Part shown: positions 19,275 through 28,451 of the stretch, piece by piece | Layout: each line of letters starts with the position of its first letter | Numbering within the stretch: position 1 is the stretch's first letter | NCBI RefSeq assembly: GCF_022397915.1 | Contig: NZ_JAKEUO010000002.1 | Coordinates: forward strand, 1-64,000 | Direction of reading: 5' to 3' | From: Vibrio sp. Isolate34 | GTDB taxonomy: Bacteria > Pseudomonadota > Gammaproteobacteria > Enterobacterales > Vibrionaceae | DNA length: 64,000 bases | Notes under the pieces: model-generated | The model's database searches: none | What the model was told of the DNA's origin: nothing | The model's input: only the letters and a program-made list of their open reading frames with translations | Made by a program: the position numbers and the translations under genes

Positions 19275-20297
19275 CTACTTACTTGCGTGGTAGATCGCGA
19301 ACTTAGTGGTCTTATTTAGAGTCGCGCATTTTCCAAATGCTTGCTCAATAATGGGGATGTATTTTAAGAAACTGTTCGCGACAATAATCATCTCACCAGA
19401 GCGCTTCAAATGTTTAGGTGCCTGAGCGAGTAAGGTTTCAGTCGCGCTGTAGCTGGTGTCTAAACCTGAGTGAAATGGTGGGTTACTGATGATGAACTGG
19501 TAGTCTTGTGCTGTATCAGAATAGACATCTGACGCGAAGACTTTACCTGTTAAACCATTTGCTTCCAGTGTCGCTTGGCTTGATGCTACGGCAAATGCAC
19601 TGATATCGCACATTTCTAGCTCGATATCAGGGTTACGAGATGCCATTACAGCGCCTAACACGCCTGCACCACAACCGAAGTCCAGTACTTTGCCTTTCAG
19701 TTTTGGCAAAGTATCAAGCAGTAGTTGACTACCCACATCGAATTCACCGTGGCTGAATACGCCAGGAAGGCTTTTCACGGTCAGTGATTGCTCACCAATG
19801 TTAACCGTGTAGGTTTTAAACCAGTCTTGTAAGTTGAAAACTTGTGGCTGTTCGAAGCATTGGCCCCAGTAGAAAGAACAGCGACGCGCTGAATCGTATT
19901 TTACGACCTTGCCGTAAGGCGCAAACATCTTCTCAATACTTTTTACGCCAGAGCGGTTTTCACCGACAACGACAATCTCAGTATCTTTGCCTAGCTTAGC
20001 GAACAGCATCGCCAACAAATACTCAGCTTCTGCCTTGGCTTTCGGCCAGTAGAGCATCACTAAGTCAGCTTTGGTCTCTTCGTTAAACTCAGCACCGTAA
20101 AAACGTTGGATGCTGCTATAACCTTCAAGCTGACGGTAGTAGCTGTAGTTTGAAGTAAATACAGTGACTGATTCACAGTGTTTTACTAATTCAACAGGGA
20201 ATAAGTCTTCAGCCTCACCGGCAACTAAAACATGTTTGCCTTCGAAGTAGGCAAGTTGGCGCTCAGCAATCTGGCTTGGGGCAATATAAGCTGACAT
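19275..20297 (-). CDS. rsmC: 16S rRNA (guanine1207-N2)-methyltransferase RsmC
   Basis: This enzyme methylates G1207 of 16S rRNA in the 30S subunit using S-adenosylmethionine. The start at 20297 gives 340 residues beginning MSAYIAPSQ, close to the length and N-terminus of E. coli RsmC (343). The frame stays open another 20 codons upstream, but that extension runs into the hairpin at 20331-20355. The N-terminal half is a degenerate methyltransferase domain with the [10 protein letters not shown] motif. The C-terminal half has SAM motif [13 protein letters not shown] and the catalytic NPPF motif ([11 protein letters not shown]). Confidence 0.93.
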   Translation of the reverse strand: MSAYIAPSQIAERQLAYFEGKHVLVAGEAEDLFPVELVKHCESVTVFTSNYSYYRQLEGYSSIQRFYGAEFNEETKADLVMLYWPKAKAEAEYLLAMLFAKLGKDTEIVVVGENRSGVKSIEKMFAPYGKVVKYDSARRCSFYWGQCFEQPQVFNLQDWFKTYTVNIGEQSLTVKSLPGVFSHGEFDVGSQLLLDTLPKLKGKVLDFGCGAGVLGAVMASRNPDIELEMCDISAFAVASSQATLEANGLTGKVFASDVYSDTAQDYQFIISNPPFHSGLDTSYSATETLLAQAPKHLKRSGEMIIVANSFLKYIPIIEQAFGKCATLNKTTKFAIYHASK

Positions 20298-20321
20298 AGG
20301 ACACTCTATTGAATCGTTAGC

Positions 20322-20355
20322 AAAAAATAAGGGCGGATTTTCGCATAATCCGCCC
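20322..20355 (-). terminator. Terminator of the AI-2E family gene
   Basis: GGGCGGATT/AATCCGCCC is a perfect 9-base stem (20331-20355). On the minus strand it is followed by TTATTTTTTG. It sits between the AI-2E family gene and rsmC on the same strand, so rsmC needs its own promoter just downstream. Confidence 0.75.
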
Positions 20356-20406
20356 AAAGCTTGAAGTGTTTAATACTCGTTCGGCAGTAAGTGATTGAAG
20401 AGCGGT

Positions 20407-21492
20407 TTAACTCTTGTCTTGCTGATTTAAAAAGTCCTTAAACTCTTCATCGTAAATATTGAATAGGACGATAGTAATAGCAAAAATCAGTGGGCCGTAG
20501 ATAAGACCAATCAAGCCAAATAGTTGAATACCGCCTAGCAATGAGAAGAAAATCATTAAGGTGTTCATGCCCGCGCTGCCTTGCATTAGCAGCGGACGCA
20601 GAAGGTTGTCAATTGAGCCAACAATTGCGACACAGTAAACCGTTAGGAAAATTGCCCATGTAGTATCACCCGTTAGGAACAAGTAGGTCGCTGCAGGGAT
20701 CCAGATTAGTGCAGTACCGACCACAGGGATGAACGAGGCGAAGCCCATCATTGTGCCCCAGAATAGCCCTGGGAAACCTGCAATCCACATACCTAAGCCG
20801 CCGGCAAAACCTTGTGCAATCGCCGTTAAGAATGAGCCCATAACTGCTGATTTAGAAACTTGCTCAATCTCAGTGAGGAGCTTGTCTTCTTGGCTGCGAG
20901 ATAGCGGAAGAATATGACGTACTACACTGATGATTTTGTCGTGATCTCTCAACAAGAAGAACAGAACAAACAACATCAAGAAGAAATCCATCAAGAAGTT
21001 GGTCGCATCACCAAGGATTTTTGCGCTGACTCCAACAAGTTTAGAACCGAAGCTTGTCGCGAATTCGCCGACCTTCTGCGCGATAGCTTGAGGTTCAATA
21101 TTGTCAAAAGGTAGATAGTTGTTCACGAACGACAGGGCTTTCACAACTAAAGGGTGTTCGAACAGTGTTTGAATGCCGCCGTGTGTTACCCATTGGTAGG
21201 TGTTCTGAGAGAACAAAGAACCTTGCTGGACAATAGCTGCAAACACCGCCAACAAAGGGATAACAATAATAAAGGTTAAGATGACACAAGAAAGCAGGGA
21301 GACCACGTTCTCTTTATTCGGTATCTTCTTTTCAAGCCACTCATGGATCGGGAACATTAAAAGTGAAATGATAAAGGCCATCACAATCGAGTTAACGTAT
21401 GGTTCGATAAGCAGGTAACAAGCATAAGCCGCCGCAAGCAGGGCAATGATGATCACCCAGTGGCTAGAATTGATTTTGATTTTTTCTGACAC
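20407..21492 (-). CDS. AI-2E family transporter (PerM/YdiK type)
   Basis: The 361-residue polytopic membrane protein has about seven to eight hydrophobic segments and the AI-2E_transport family pattern: a paired hairpin near the N-terminus, an amphipathic central region, and the conserved C-terminal FIPVVGTALIWIPAA and GLIGLIYGPL segments. The family includes TqsA (autoinducer-2 export) and Na+/H+ antiporters, so the substrate of this member is open. The start codon is GTG. A small protein gene is encoded on the opposite strand starting 76 bases away, so the two may share a divergent promoter region. Confidence 0.8.
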   Translation of the reverse strand: MSEKIKINSSHWVIIIALLAAAYACYLLIEPYVNSIVMAFIISLLMFPIHEWLEKKIPNKENVVSLLSCVILTFIIVIPLLAVFAAIVQQGSLFSQNTYQWVTHGGIQTLFEHPLVVKALSFVNNYLPFDNIEPQAIAQKVGEFATSFGSKLVGVSAKILGDATNFLMDFFLMLFVLFFLLRDHDKIISVVRHILPLSRSQEDKLLTEIEQVSKSAVMGSFLTAIAQGFAGGLGMWIAGFPGLFWGTMMGFASFIPVVGTALIWIPAATYLFLTGDTTWAIFLTVYCVAIVGSIDNLLRPLLMQGSAGMNTLMIFFSLLGGIQLFGLIGLIYGPLIFAITIVLFNIYDEEFKDFLNQQDKS

Positions 21493-21568
21493 GGTAATGG
21501 TCTCTATATTTGCGTTCTGAGTTTATAATGGCTGCAAAACAGAGAGTTAGCAATGAGGAGTTTTGATT

Positions 21569-21694
21569 ATGGGATGTTGTGATAAAGATAAGAAATGCCA
21601 AGACGAACAACAGCAAACAAAAAAAGAGATCCCTTGGTTCAGAATGTTCCTTGGTACGCTGATGTTGTTGGTTTTCCTTTTCTGGGAACGTTAG
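21569..21694 (+). CDS. Small cysteine-rich single-pass membrane protein (41 residues)
   Basis: An ATG at 21569 with GAGGAG nine bases upstream opens a 41-codon frame ending TAG at 21694. The N-terminus MGCCDKDKKCQ has three cysteines and many charged residues; a Gln/Lys-rich linker follows, and the last 15 or so residues (MFLGTLMLLVFLFW) form one hydrophobic segment ending in a short charged tail. It resembles small conserved Vibrio proteins of unknown function, from general recollection only. The cysteines could bind metal or an Fe-S cluster; this is a guess. It is divergent from the AI-2E family gene. Confidence 0.65.
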   Translation: MGCCDKDKKCQDEQQQTKKEIPWFRMFLGTLMLLVFLFWER

Positions 21695-21772
21695 ACGCTT
21701 TTCGTTAAATTTTCTAACCAATTGACGGGTAATCTAAGCGGAAATACTCGAGTTTAATTTAGTCGATGCATT

Positions 21773-21798
21773 AAAAAGGGCTGCGTTAATGCAGCCCT
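21773..21798 (-). terminator. Terminator of hemL
   Basis: The minus strand reads AGGGCTGC-ATTAAC-GCAGCCCT followed by TTTT, 38 bases after the hemL stop. The plus-strand side is A/T-rich too, so it could also end the small gene at 21569. Confidence 0.85.
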
Positions 21799-21835
21799 AA
21801 ATTCAATCGGTTAGCGACGTAGAAAGTGCTTTCGA

Positions 21836-23131
21836 TTATTTGCTTTCAGCAGCAATGATAGCAAGAGAACGGTCAGCAGCTTCTAGTGTCGCATCAAGCT
21901 CTTTTGAACCATGAGCAAGAGAAGTAAAGCTTGCTTCAAATGCTGAAGGGGCAAGGTAAACACCGTGATCCAGCATTAGGTGGAAGAAGCGCTTGAAGCG
22001 TTCTACATCACACTTAGTTACATCTTCGTAGCACGTTACAGTTTCTTGGTCTGTGAAGAAGAAACCAAACATACCGCCAACTTGGTGTACTAGCATCGGG
22101 ATGCCGTGCTTGTCAGCAAGCTGCTTGAAGCCATTCGCTAGCTGCTTAGTTTTTGAAGCTAGACGCTTTTCGTTGCCTTCTTCACGTAGAAGGTTCAAAC
22201 ATGCGTAGCCAGCAGCCATTGCAACAGGGTTACCTGAAAGCGTACCTGCTTGGTAAACTGGGCCTGTTGGTGCGATGTATTGCATCACTTCTTTACGACC
22301 ACCAAAAGCACCCACAGGCATGCCGCCGCCGATAACTTTACCAAGACACGTTAGGTCTGGCTTGATGTTGTAGTAAGCCTGCGCACAGCCTTCTGCAACG
22401 CGGAAACCTGTCATGACTTCATCAAAGATTAGCAATGCACCTTCTTGGTCACAGATTTCACGTAGACCTTCGTGGAAGCCTTCTACTGGTGGGATACAGT
22501 TCATGTTGCCCGCAACTGGTTCAACGATGATGCACGAGATCTCGCCTTTGTTCGCTGCGAATAGCTCACGTACTGAATCTAGGTTGTTGAAGGTTGCAGT
22601 CAGCGTGTGTTTAGCAAAATCAGCTGGTACGCCAGGAGAGCTAGGTTGACCTAGAGTCAAAGCACCAGAACCTGCTTTTACAAGTAGGCTGTCTGCGTGG
22701 CCGTGGTAGCAGCCTTCAAACTTAAGAATTTTGTCACGACCAGTGAAGCCACGAGCAAGACGAATCGCACTCATTGTTGCTTCAGTGCCTGAGCTAACCA
22801 TACGTAGCTGTTCCATTGATGGAACCATCTCAGATACCAGCTCAGCCATTTTGATTTCAGTTTCGGTTGGAGCACCGAAGCTAAGGCCGCGTTGAGCTGC
22901 TTCAATAACGGCATCACGGATAACAACGTGGTTGTGACCAAGGATCATTGGACCCCAAGAGCCAACGTAATCGATATATGCTTTACCATCAGCATCAAAA
23001 ATAAGTGGGCCATCAGCGCGTTCAACGAAGATTGGAGAACCACCTACGCCATTGAATGCACGAACTGGAGAGTTTACGCCACCAGGAATAGTTTGCTGTG
23101 CTTTTTCGTACAGCTCTGCTGATTTGGTCAT
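21836..23131 (-). CDS. hemL: Glutamate-1-semialdehyde 2,1-aminomutase
   Basis: This PLP enzyme converts glutamate-1-semialdehyde to 5-aminolevulinate in the C5 pathway of heme synthesis. The start at 23131 gives 431 residues beginning [22 protein letters not shown], and AGAGGATATATCA precedes it; the ten extra codons upstream are unlikely to be used. PLP-binding Lys265 lies in [18 protein letters not shown], and [12 protein letters not shown] carries the Asp that contacts the pyridine ring. The gene is divergent from erpA across a 296-base spacer with a 16-base direct repeat. Confidence 0.97.
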   Translation of the reverse strand: MTKSAELYEKAQQTIPGGVNSPVRAFNGVGGSPIFVERADGPLIFDADGKAYIDYVGSWGPMILGHNHVVIRDAVIEAAQRGLSFGAPTETEIKMAELVSEMVPSMEQLRMVSSGTEATMSAIRLARGFTGRDKILKFEGCYHGHADSLLVKAGSGALTLGQPSSPGVPADFAKHTLTATFNNLDSVRELFAANKGEISCIIVEPVAGNMNCIPPVEGFHEGLREICDQEGALLIFDEVMTGFRVAEGCAQAYYNIKPDLTCLGKVIGGGMPVGAFGGRKEVMQYIAPTGPVYQAGTLSGNPVAMAAGYACLNLLREEGNEKRLASKTKQLANGFKQLADKHGIPMLVHQVGGMFGFFFTDQETVTCYEDVTKCDVERFKRFFHLMLDHGVYLAPSAFEASFTSLAHGSKELDATLEAADRSLAIIAAESK

Positions 23132-23210
23132 TGATATATCCTCTTTTGACTGTCGGACCAATTGGCACGCATTGTACCTATCCCTAATCCAACTAGGAAT
23201 GCTTTCGCCC

Positions 23211-23226
23211 AGATAATCACCCGAAT
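23211..23226. repeat. 16-base direct repeat, copy 1, hemL-erpA spacer
   Basis: AGATAATCACCCGAAT occurs here and again at 23334-23349, with 107 bases between the copies. No identical third copy was noticed elsewhere in the window. The bases just outside the copies differ, so the repeat is not part of a longer duplication. Confidence 0.7.
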
Positions 23227-23311
23227 CTGGTTGTTTTGTGTGGTTACACGTTTTAATTGCCAGATATTGACGAGTTTACAGCAGTAAAAGGAAGGATCCG
23301 ATGGTGAATAC

Positions 23312-23349
23312 TTGAACGTTTCAGTCAGGTATTAGATAATCACCCGAAT
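23312..23349 (+). promoter_or_regulatory. Predicted erpA promoter overlapping 16-base repeat copy 2
   Basis: TTGAAC (23312-23317), 17 bases, then GATAAT (23335-23340) is a good sigma-70 promoter facing erpA. Copy 2 of the repeat (23334-23349) covers its -10 box and predicted start point, so a protein binding the repeat would block or modulate erpA. The first copy lacks a matching -35 box. Confidence 0.5.
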
Positions 23350-23427
23350 ATAAGAAAATACTCAACAACACTGGTCTCGAATTAGATTTGTATCATGTTG
23401 TTTTTGACACAGGTAAGAGAGGTTGTC

Positions 23428-23769
23428 GTGAGCGAAGTAAATATCCCATTGTCTTTTTCTGATGCAGCAGCTACCCGCGTACAAACGCTAATCGCTGAAG
23501 AAGAAAACCCAGAACTAAAACTACGTGTATACATTACAGGTGGTGGTTGTAGTGGTTTCCAATACGGCTTCACATTTGATGAAAAAGTAAATGATGGCGA
23601 CACTACGATTGTAAACAGCGGTGTAACGCTGGTTGTTGACCCAATGAGCCTACAATACCTAATGGGCGGCATGGTTGATTACACAGAAGGCCTAGAAGGC
23701 GCACGCTTCTTTGTGAACAACCCGAACGCTACAACAACATGTGGTTGTGGCGCATCATTCAGCGTATAG
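23428..23769 (+). CDS. erpA: Iron-sulfur cluster insertion protein ErpA
   Basis: This A-type carrier hands Fe-S clusters to target enzymes, including those of isoprenoid synthesis. A GTG at 23428 preceded by AAGAGAGG gives 113 residues, matching the usual 114 of ErpA. The frame continues 11 codons upstream, but without homology. The three cluster ligands are present: Cys41 in [10 protein letters not shown], and Cys105 and Cys107 in TTCGCGASF. It is divergent from hemL and single, with its own terminator. Confidence 0.96.
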   Translation: MSEVNIPLSFSDAAATRVQTLIAEEENPELKLRVYITGGGCSGFQYGFTFDEKVNDGDTTIVNSGVTLVVDPMSLQYLMGGMVDYTEGLEGARFFVNNPNATTTCGCGASFSV

Positions 23770-23831
23770 CTTGAAAGATAGCTAGAGTTAAAAGACAGCT
23801 TTAGCTGAAAGCTACACAGAAGGTTGTAAAT

Positions 23832-23861
23832 GCCGAACTTATGTTCGGCGTTTTTGTTTTT
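23832..23861 (+). terminator. Terminator of erpA
   Basis: GCCGAAC-TTAT-GTTCGGC is followed by GTTTTTGTTTTT. It lies 62 bases after the erpA stop. The remaining 280 bases before the efflux operon show no further gene; the short frame there has no ribosome binding site or homology. Confidence 0.85.
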
Positions 23862-24144
23862 ATATCTCCCAAATTTCTCTTCATAACAAAACTCGGTTCT
23901 GATCAAGGCTCTTGTTTTTCACGCAGCCTCAAAATTGCTAAGACATATTAAGCCATTGCTTTTAAAACCATTCCAACCCTCTATTTTGTCATTTTTAGTA
24001 CACGGCATATTTTTTAAACTGTCGATAGCGTCCAACTTCGTTTGGTTTTGGTCTGTTAAGGTTACCTATGTGTATCAGGAAGTTGCACATGACAGTGTTA
24101 AGCCATTTAGCGCGTCTTAATCACATCGGACAAAAGGATTTGCT

Positions 24145-25269
24145 ATGCCCACTCTATTTTCTAACTCACCACTTTTTCAGAAACTGAAACAGCCGTGGCT
24201 GGTGTCTCTGATTTTAGTGATGTTCTTGTCTATCTGGCTTGGTCTAGGAGTGGGGCAAGCAGAAGAATCACCAGAGAAAAAAGCGACAGAAATCCCGTTG
24301 GCCAAGGTCTCCTTTCAAACATTCACCTCATCACCCACCTTTAAAACCATTGACTTATACGGTCGTACGGCCCCCGACAGGCATGCTCGATTAGGGGCGG
24401 AAGTGGCGGGTAAGATTGTTCGCTTGAACGTTGTGAAGGGCGATGTGGTTAAAGCTGGGCAGGCCATTGCTCAAATAGATAAAGGTGATTTGGAAATACA
24501 GTTAGAGCGAGCATCGGCTTTATATCGTTTAAAGCAGAAAGAGTTCAAAGCGGCGCAGTCACTGAAGAAAAGAGGTCTGCAAGGTGAGATAGCTTATACC
24601 ACCGCTGAGGCTTCGTTAACTGAAGCGAAAGCCATGATGCGCAATGCAGAATTGGCTTTAAAGAATACTGTTATTACCTCGCCTTTTTCGGGTGTAGTTC
24701 AAGATTTGATGGTCGAGTTGGGTGATTTTGTTGGTGTAGGCGACCCAGTCGCAGGTGTAATTGACCTAGATCCTCTGGTGATTGAAGCCGATGTCAGTGA
24801 GCGCCATATCCAACATCTGTTAGTCAATCAATCTGCTTTGGTCCGTTTGCTAGGAAGAGAAGAGGCGGAAGGGCGCTTGCGTTATGTGTCTCGAATTTCT
24901 TCGGCCTCAACCAATACTTTTCCAATCGAGATTGAAATCGATAATTCTGAAGGCCTATTACCCGCCGGTGTCAGCGCTGAAGTGAAACTCAACCTAGAAA
25001 CAAGAGACGCAATCAAGGTGACACCTGCGATGTTGGCTTTGGATGAGGCTGGCAATCTTGGGGTCAAAACGTTGGTTTCAGTCGATGACTCACCCATCGT
25101 GAAGTTTGTTGGGATTCAGCTAGTGAAGGCAGAACAAGATGGTGTGTGGCTCACGGGTTTAGGTCAACGGGTCGATATCATCACCGTAGGGCAAGGGTTT
25201 GTGCGTGATGGTGATTCGGTGATTGCGGTCGAGCAAGGTGCTGAACTCTCAAACGTAACAACTGAGTAG
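24145..25269 (+). CDS. RND efflux periplasmic adaptor (membrane fusion protein)
   Basis: The 374-residue MFP has an N-terminal membrane anchor (about 16-36), a split lipoyl domain (ARLGAEVAGKIVRLNVVKGDVVKAGQ and the returning TVITSPFSGVVQDLMVELGDFV), a short alpha-hairpin between them (about 115-165) and a beta-barrel. It links the inner-membrane pump encoded 10 bases downstream to an outer-membrane TolC-like channel, which is not encoded here. By gene order it corresponds to the VexLM system of V. cholerae, from memory. AAAAGGATTTGCT precedes the start. Cargo is unknown. Confidence 0.9.
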   Translation: MPTLFSNSPLFQKLKQPWLVSLILVMFLSIWLGLGVGQAEESPEKKATEIPLAKVSFQTFTSSPTFKTIDLYGRTAPDRHARLGAEVAGKIVRLNVVKGDVVKAGQAIAQIDKGDLEIQLERASALYRLKQKEFKAAQSLKKRGLQGEIAYTTAEASLTEAKAMMRNAELALKNTVITSPFSGVVQDLMVELGDFVGVGDPVAGVIDLDPLVIEADVSERHIQHLLVNQSALVRLLGREEAEGRLRYVSRISSASTNTFPIEIEIDNSEGLLPAGVSAEVKLNLETRDAIKVTPAMLALDEAGNLGVKTLVSVDDSPIVKFVGIQLVKAEQDGVWLTGLGQRVDIITVGQGFVRDGDSVIAVEQGAELSNVTTE

Positions 25270-25279
25270 GAGATAACTG

Positions 25280-28200
25280 ATGTATTCAATTATTGATGCA
25301 GCTTTGTCTCGTGCTCGAACAATGCTCTCCCTTTTGGCGCTTATTCTGGTTGCAGGTGTTATTACCTATATCACGATACCCAAGGAGTCGAGCCCTGACA
25401 TCACTATTCCGATTATCTACGTTTCAGTCGGGCACCAAGGGATCTCGCCAACTGATGCTGAACGTTTATTGGTTAGGCCTATAGAGCAAGAGCTGAGGTC
25501 GATTGAGGGCGTAAAAGAGATGACAGCCACTGCAGCGGAAGGTCATGCCTCTGTGGTTTTGGAGTTTAACGTTGGAGTCGATCTTACCAAAGCGATGGCG
25601 GATGTGCGTGATGCCGTTGATCTTGCCAAACCAAAGCTACCAGAAGACAGTGATGAACCAACCGTAAATGAAGTCACACTCGCTTCTGAGCAGCCAGTAC
25701 TTTCTGTTGTGCTATTCGGTACTGTTCCTGAACGTACTATCGTACAAATTGCCCGAGAAGTGGGGGATAAACTCGAAAGCTATCGCCAGATATTAGAGGT
25801 CGATATTGCAGGTGATAGGGAAGATATCGTTGAAATCATCGTTGACCCTCTTTTAATGGAAAGTTACAGCCTAGATCAAGCGGATATCTACAACTTGATC
25901 GCTTTGAACAACCGAGTGGTTGCCGCGGGTTTTGTTGATACTGGCTATGGTCGTTTCTCGGTCAAGGTTCCTTCGGTGTTTAATTCCTTAAAGGATGTGC
26001 TTGAGCTACCTATTAAAGTGGATGGCAAACAGGTGGTCACTTTTGGCGATGTCGCTACAGTTCGCCGAGCGTTTAGAGACCCAGAGAGCTTTGCGCGTTT
26101 AGATGGTAAATCTGCGGTGGTGTTGGACATCAAGAAGCGCGCAGGTGAGAACATCATCGAAACCGTTGAGCTAGTCAAAGCCGTAATGGCTGGCGCTCAA
26201 CAGCAAGCTGAATGGCCAAATAACCTGTTGGTTAAATACACCTGGGACGAATCTAAAGATGTGAAGATCATGCTTAATGATCTGCAAAACAATATCTTAT
26301 CCGCCATTATTCTAGTCGTGATTGTGATTATCGCGATTCTTGGTGTGCGTACTGCGTTATTGGTGGGCATCTCAATTCCTGGATCATTCCTCACGGGTTT
26401 ATTGGTTCTTTCTGTATTCGGGTTAACCGTTAATATCGTGGTGCTGTTTTCACTGATTATGGCGGTGGGGATGCTCGTCGATGGTGCGATTGTGGTGACC
26501 GAGTTTGCCGACCGGAGAATGCAAGAAGGGGAAGGGCGTAAAGCGGCCTATCGAGATGCAGCCAAACGAATGGCATGGCCAATAACGGCATCAACGGCTA
26601 CAACCTTGGCGGCGTTTGCTCCACTTCTTTTTTGGCCGGATGTGACGGGCGAATTCATGAAGTTTCTGCCGCTCACTCTGATCGCTACCTTAACTGCTTC
26701 ATTGATTATGGCGTTGTTATTTGTGCCTGTATTAGGCGGTTTGATCGGCAAACCGCAATACGTTTCGTCTCAGAGCCAAGCTCGAATGGTAGCTTTGCAT
26801 AATGGTGATTTCTCACAGGCGACAGGCTTAACCAAGGCGTATTACCACACATTATCGATTGCGATTAAGCACCCATTTAAGATTCTGTTCAGTGCGATAC
26901 TGCTCGCGGTTGCAGTTGGTTTCACGTATTCAAAAGCGGGGCTCGGTGCCGAGTTTTTCCCTGAAGTTGATCCGCCATTCTTTAACGTCAAAGTTCGCTC
27001 TCACGGTGATCTTTCTATTCAAGAAAAAGATGACATCATGCGTGATATTGAACAGATGATGTTGAATCATGATGAATTCGATACGGTTTATACGCGTACC
27101 GGTGGTGACGACCAGATTGGTTTGATCTCGATTACACCAGTCGATTGGCAATACCGCCGCAGTGTTAAGGCGATCATTGATGAGTTAAAGGTGCAAACCG
27201 ATCAATACGCTGGTGTTGAGATTGAATACAAATTCCCAGATGCAGGGCCTCCAGTTGAAAATGACTTGGTGATTGAGCTGTCGGCTAAAACACCGGAGCA
27301 ACTTAATCAGGCTGCAAAAATTGTGAGAAACTGGGCGGATGGTAATCAAGCACTGACTAATATCAGCGACACTGCGAGTAAAGATGGTATCGATTGGAAG
27401 GTGGATATCCGCCGAGACGATGCCGCCCGTTTTGCAGCAGACGCGACCTTGGTTGGCAACACCGTTCAGTTTGTCACTAACGGGCTAAAGATTGGTGATT
27501 ACTTACCTGATGACTCATCAGAAGAGGTCGATATTTTGGTGCGTTACCCTAATGACAAGAGGGATATTGGACGCTTTGATCAGTTGAGAGTGAAAACGCC
27601 AGCAGGTTTAGTGCCTATCACCAACTTTGCCCAGATTGTTCCCGACCATAAACAGGACACGATTAAGCGCCTCGATGGAAAGCGTGTGGTGAACATCATG
27701 GCGGATATGGAAGAGGGCTATAATCTTGCGCTCGAACTGCCAAAGATCGAGCAAGCGTTAAGTGAATTGGGGCTGCCGAGTAGTGTTGAGTTTCGTATCC
27801 GTGGTCAAAACGAAGAACAAGAGAATTCGTCAGCCTTCTTACAAAGTGCTTTCTTGGCGGCTTTAGCGGTAATGGCTTTGATTCTGATTACTCAGTTCAA
27901 CAGTTTCTATCAAGCGTTCTTAATTCTAAGTGCGGTGCTGTTCTCAACGGTTGGTGTGTTTGTTGGTTTGCTTATTTTCCAACGCCCGTTTGGCATCGTG
28001 ATGTCTGGTATTGGAGTGATCGCACTTGCAGGGATAGTGGTGAACAACAACATCGTACTGATTGATACCTATAACCAGCTAATCAAAAGAGGCTTGGACA
28101 AGCGAGATGCGATTCTGAGAACCGGTGTTCAGCGTTTAAGGCCAGTAATGCTCACGACGGTCACAACCATTTTAGGTTTGATGCCGATGGTGTTAGAGAT

Positions 28201-28369
28201 GAACATCGACCTGATTAATCAAAAGATAGAGTTTGGCGCGCCAAGTACACAATGGTGGTCACAGCTAGCGACTGCTATTGCAGGTGGACTGGCGTTTGCG
28301 ACGGTATTGACCTTGGTACTGACACCATGCTTGTTAATGTTAGGTCGAGAAAAGAAACCTGAAAAATAA
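25280..28369 (+). CDS. RND multidrug efflux permease
   Basis: This 1029-residue inner-membrane RND pump has the duplicated layout of one membrane helix, a large periplasmic porter domain and five or six helices, twice (repeat boundary near residue 520). The first helix region and TIPIIYVSVGHQGISPTDAERLLVRPIEQELRSIEGVKEM identify the HAE-1 branch. In the fourth helix the usual Asp-Asp pair of AcrB-type pumps reads VDGAIVV, with Asp401 kept and Gly402 in place of the second Asp. The tenth-helix Lys equivalent was not assigned. The start overlaps closely with the adaptor gene (AGGAGATAACTG ahead of ATG). Confidence 0.92.
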   Translation: MYSIIDAALSRARTMLSLLALILVAGVITYITIPKESSPDITIPIIYVSVGHQGISPTDAERLLVRPIEQELRSIEGVKEMTATAAEGHASVVLEFNVGVDLTKAMADVRDAVDLAKPKLPEDSDEPTVNEVTLASEQPVLSVVLFGTVPERTIVQIAREVGDKLESYRQILEVDIAGDREDIVEIIVDPLLMESYSLDQADIYNLIALNNRVVAAGFVDTGYGRFSVKVPSVFNSLKDVLELPIKVDGKQVVTFGDVATVRRAFRDPESFARLDGKSAVVLDIKKRAGENIIETVELVKAVMAGAQQQAEWPNNLLVKYTWDESKDVKIMLNDLQNNILSAIILVVIVIIAILGVRTALLVGISIPGSFLTGLLVLSVFGLTVNIVVLFSLIMAVGMLVDGAIVVTEFADRRMQEGEGRKAAYRDAAKRMAWPITASTATTLAAFAPLLFWPDVTGEFMKFLPLTLIATLTASLIMALLFVPVLGGLIGKPQYVSSQSQARMVALHNGDFSQATGLTKAYYHTLSIAIKHPFKILFSAILLAVAVGFTYSKAGLGAEFFPEVDPPFFNVKVRSHGDLSIQEKDDIMRDIEQMMLNHDEFDTVYTRTGGDDQIGLISITPVDWQYRRSVKAIIDELKVQTDQYAGVEIEYKFPDAGPPVENDLVIELSAKTPEQLNQAAKIVRNWADGNQALTNISDTASKDGIDWKVDIRRDDAARFAADATLVGNTVQFVTNGLKIGDYLPDDSSEEVDILVRYPNDKRDIGRFDQLRVKTPAGLVPITNFAQIVPDHKQDTIKRLDGKRVVNIMADMEEGYNLALELPKIEQALSELGLPSSVEFRIRGQNEEQENSSAFLQSAFLAALAVMALILITQFNSFYQAFLILSAVLFSTVGVFVGLLIFQRPFGIVMSGIGVIALAGIVVNNNIVLIDTYNQLIKRGLDKRDAILRTGVQRLRPVMLTTVTTILGLMPMVLEMNIDLINQKIEFGAPSTQWWSQLATAIAGGLAFATVLTLVLTPCLLMLGREKKPEK

Positions 28370-28394
28370 CAGAACATTTGGATTTAACGAAAAT

Positions 28395-28425
28395 AAAAAG
28401 AGCGCCTTGGTGGGCGCTCTTTTTT
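28395..28425. terminator. Bidirectional terminator between efflux operon and M23 peptidase gene
   Basis: AAAAAGAGCGCC-TTGGTG-GGCGCTCTTTTTT has A and T runs on both sides, so it can end both convergent transcripts (stops at 28369 and 28452). Confidence 0.9.
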
Positions 28426-28451
28426 GTCTTAATAGTGATTAGGCTTTCAAT

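Noticed and set aside
23935-24120. 61-codon frame between erpA and the RND adaptor gene
   Set aside because: No Shine-Dalgarno, poor codon use and no recognisable domain; it is more likely promoter DNA.
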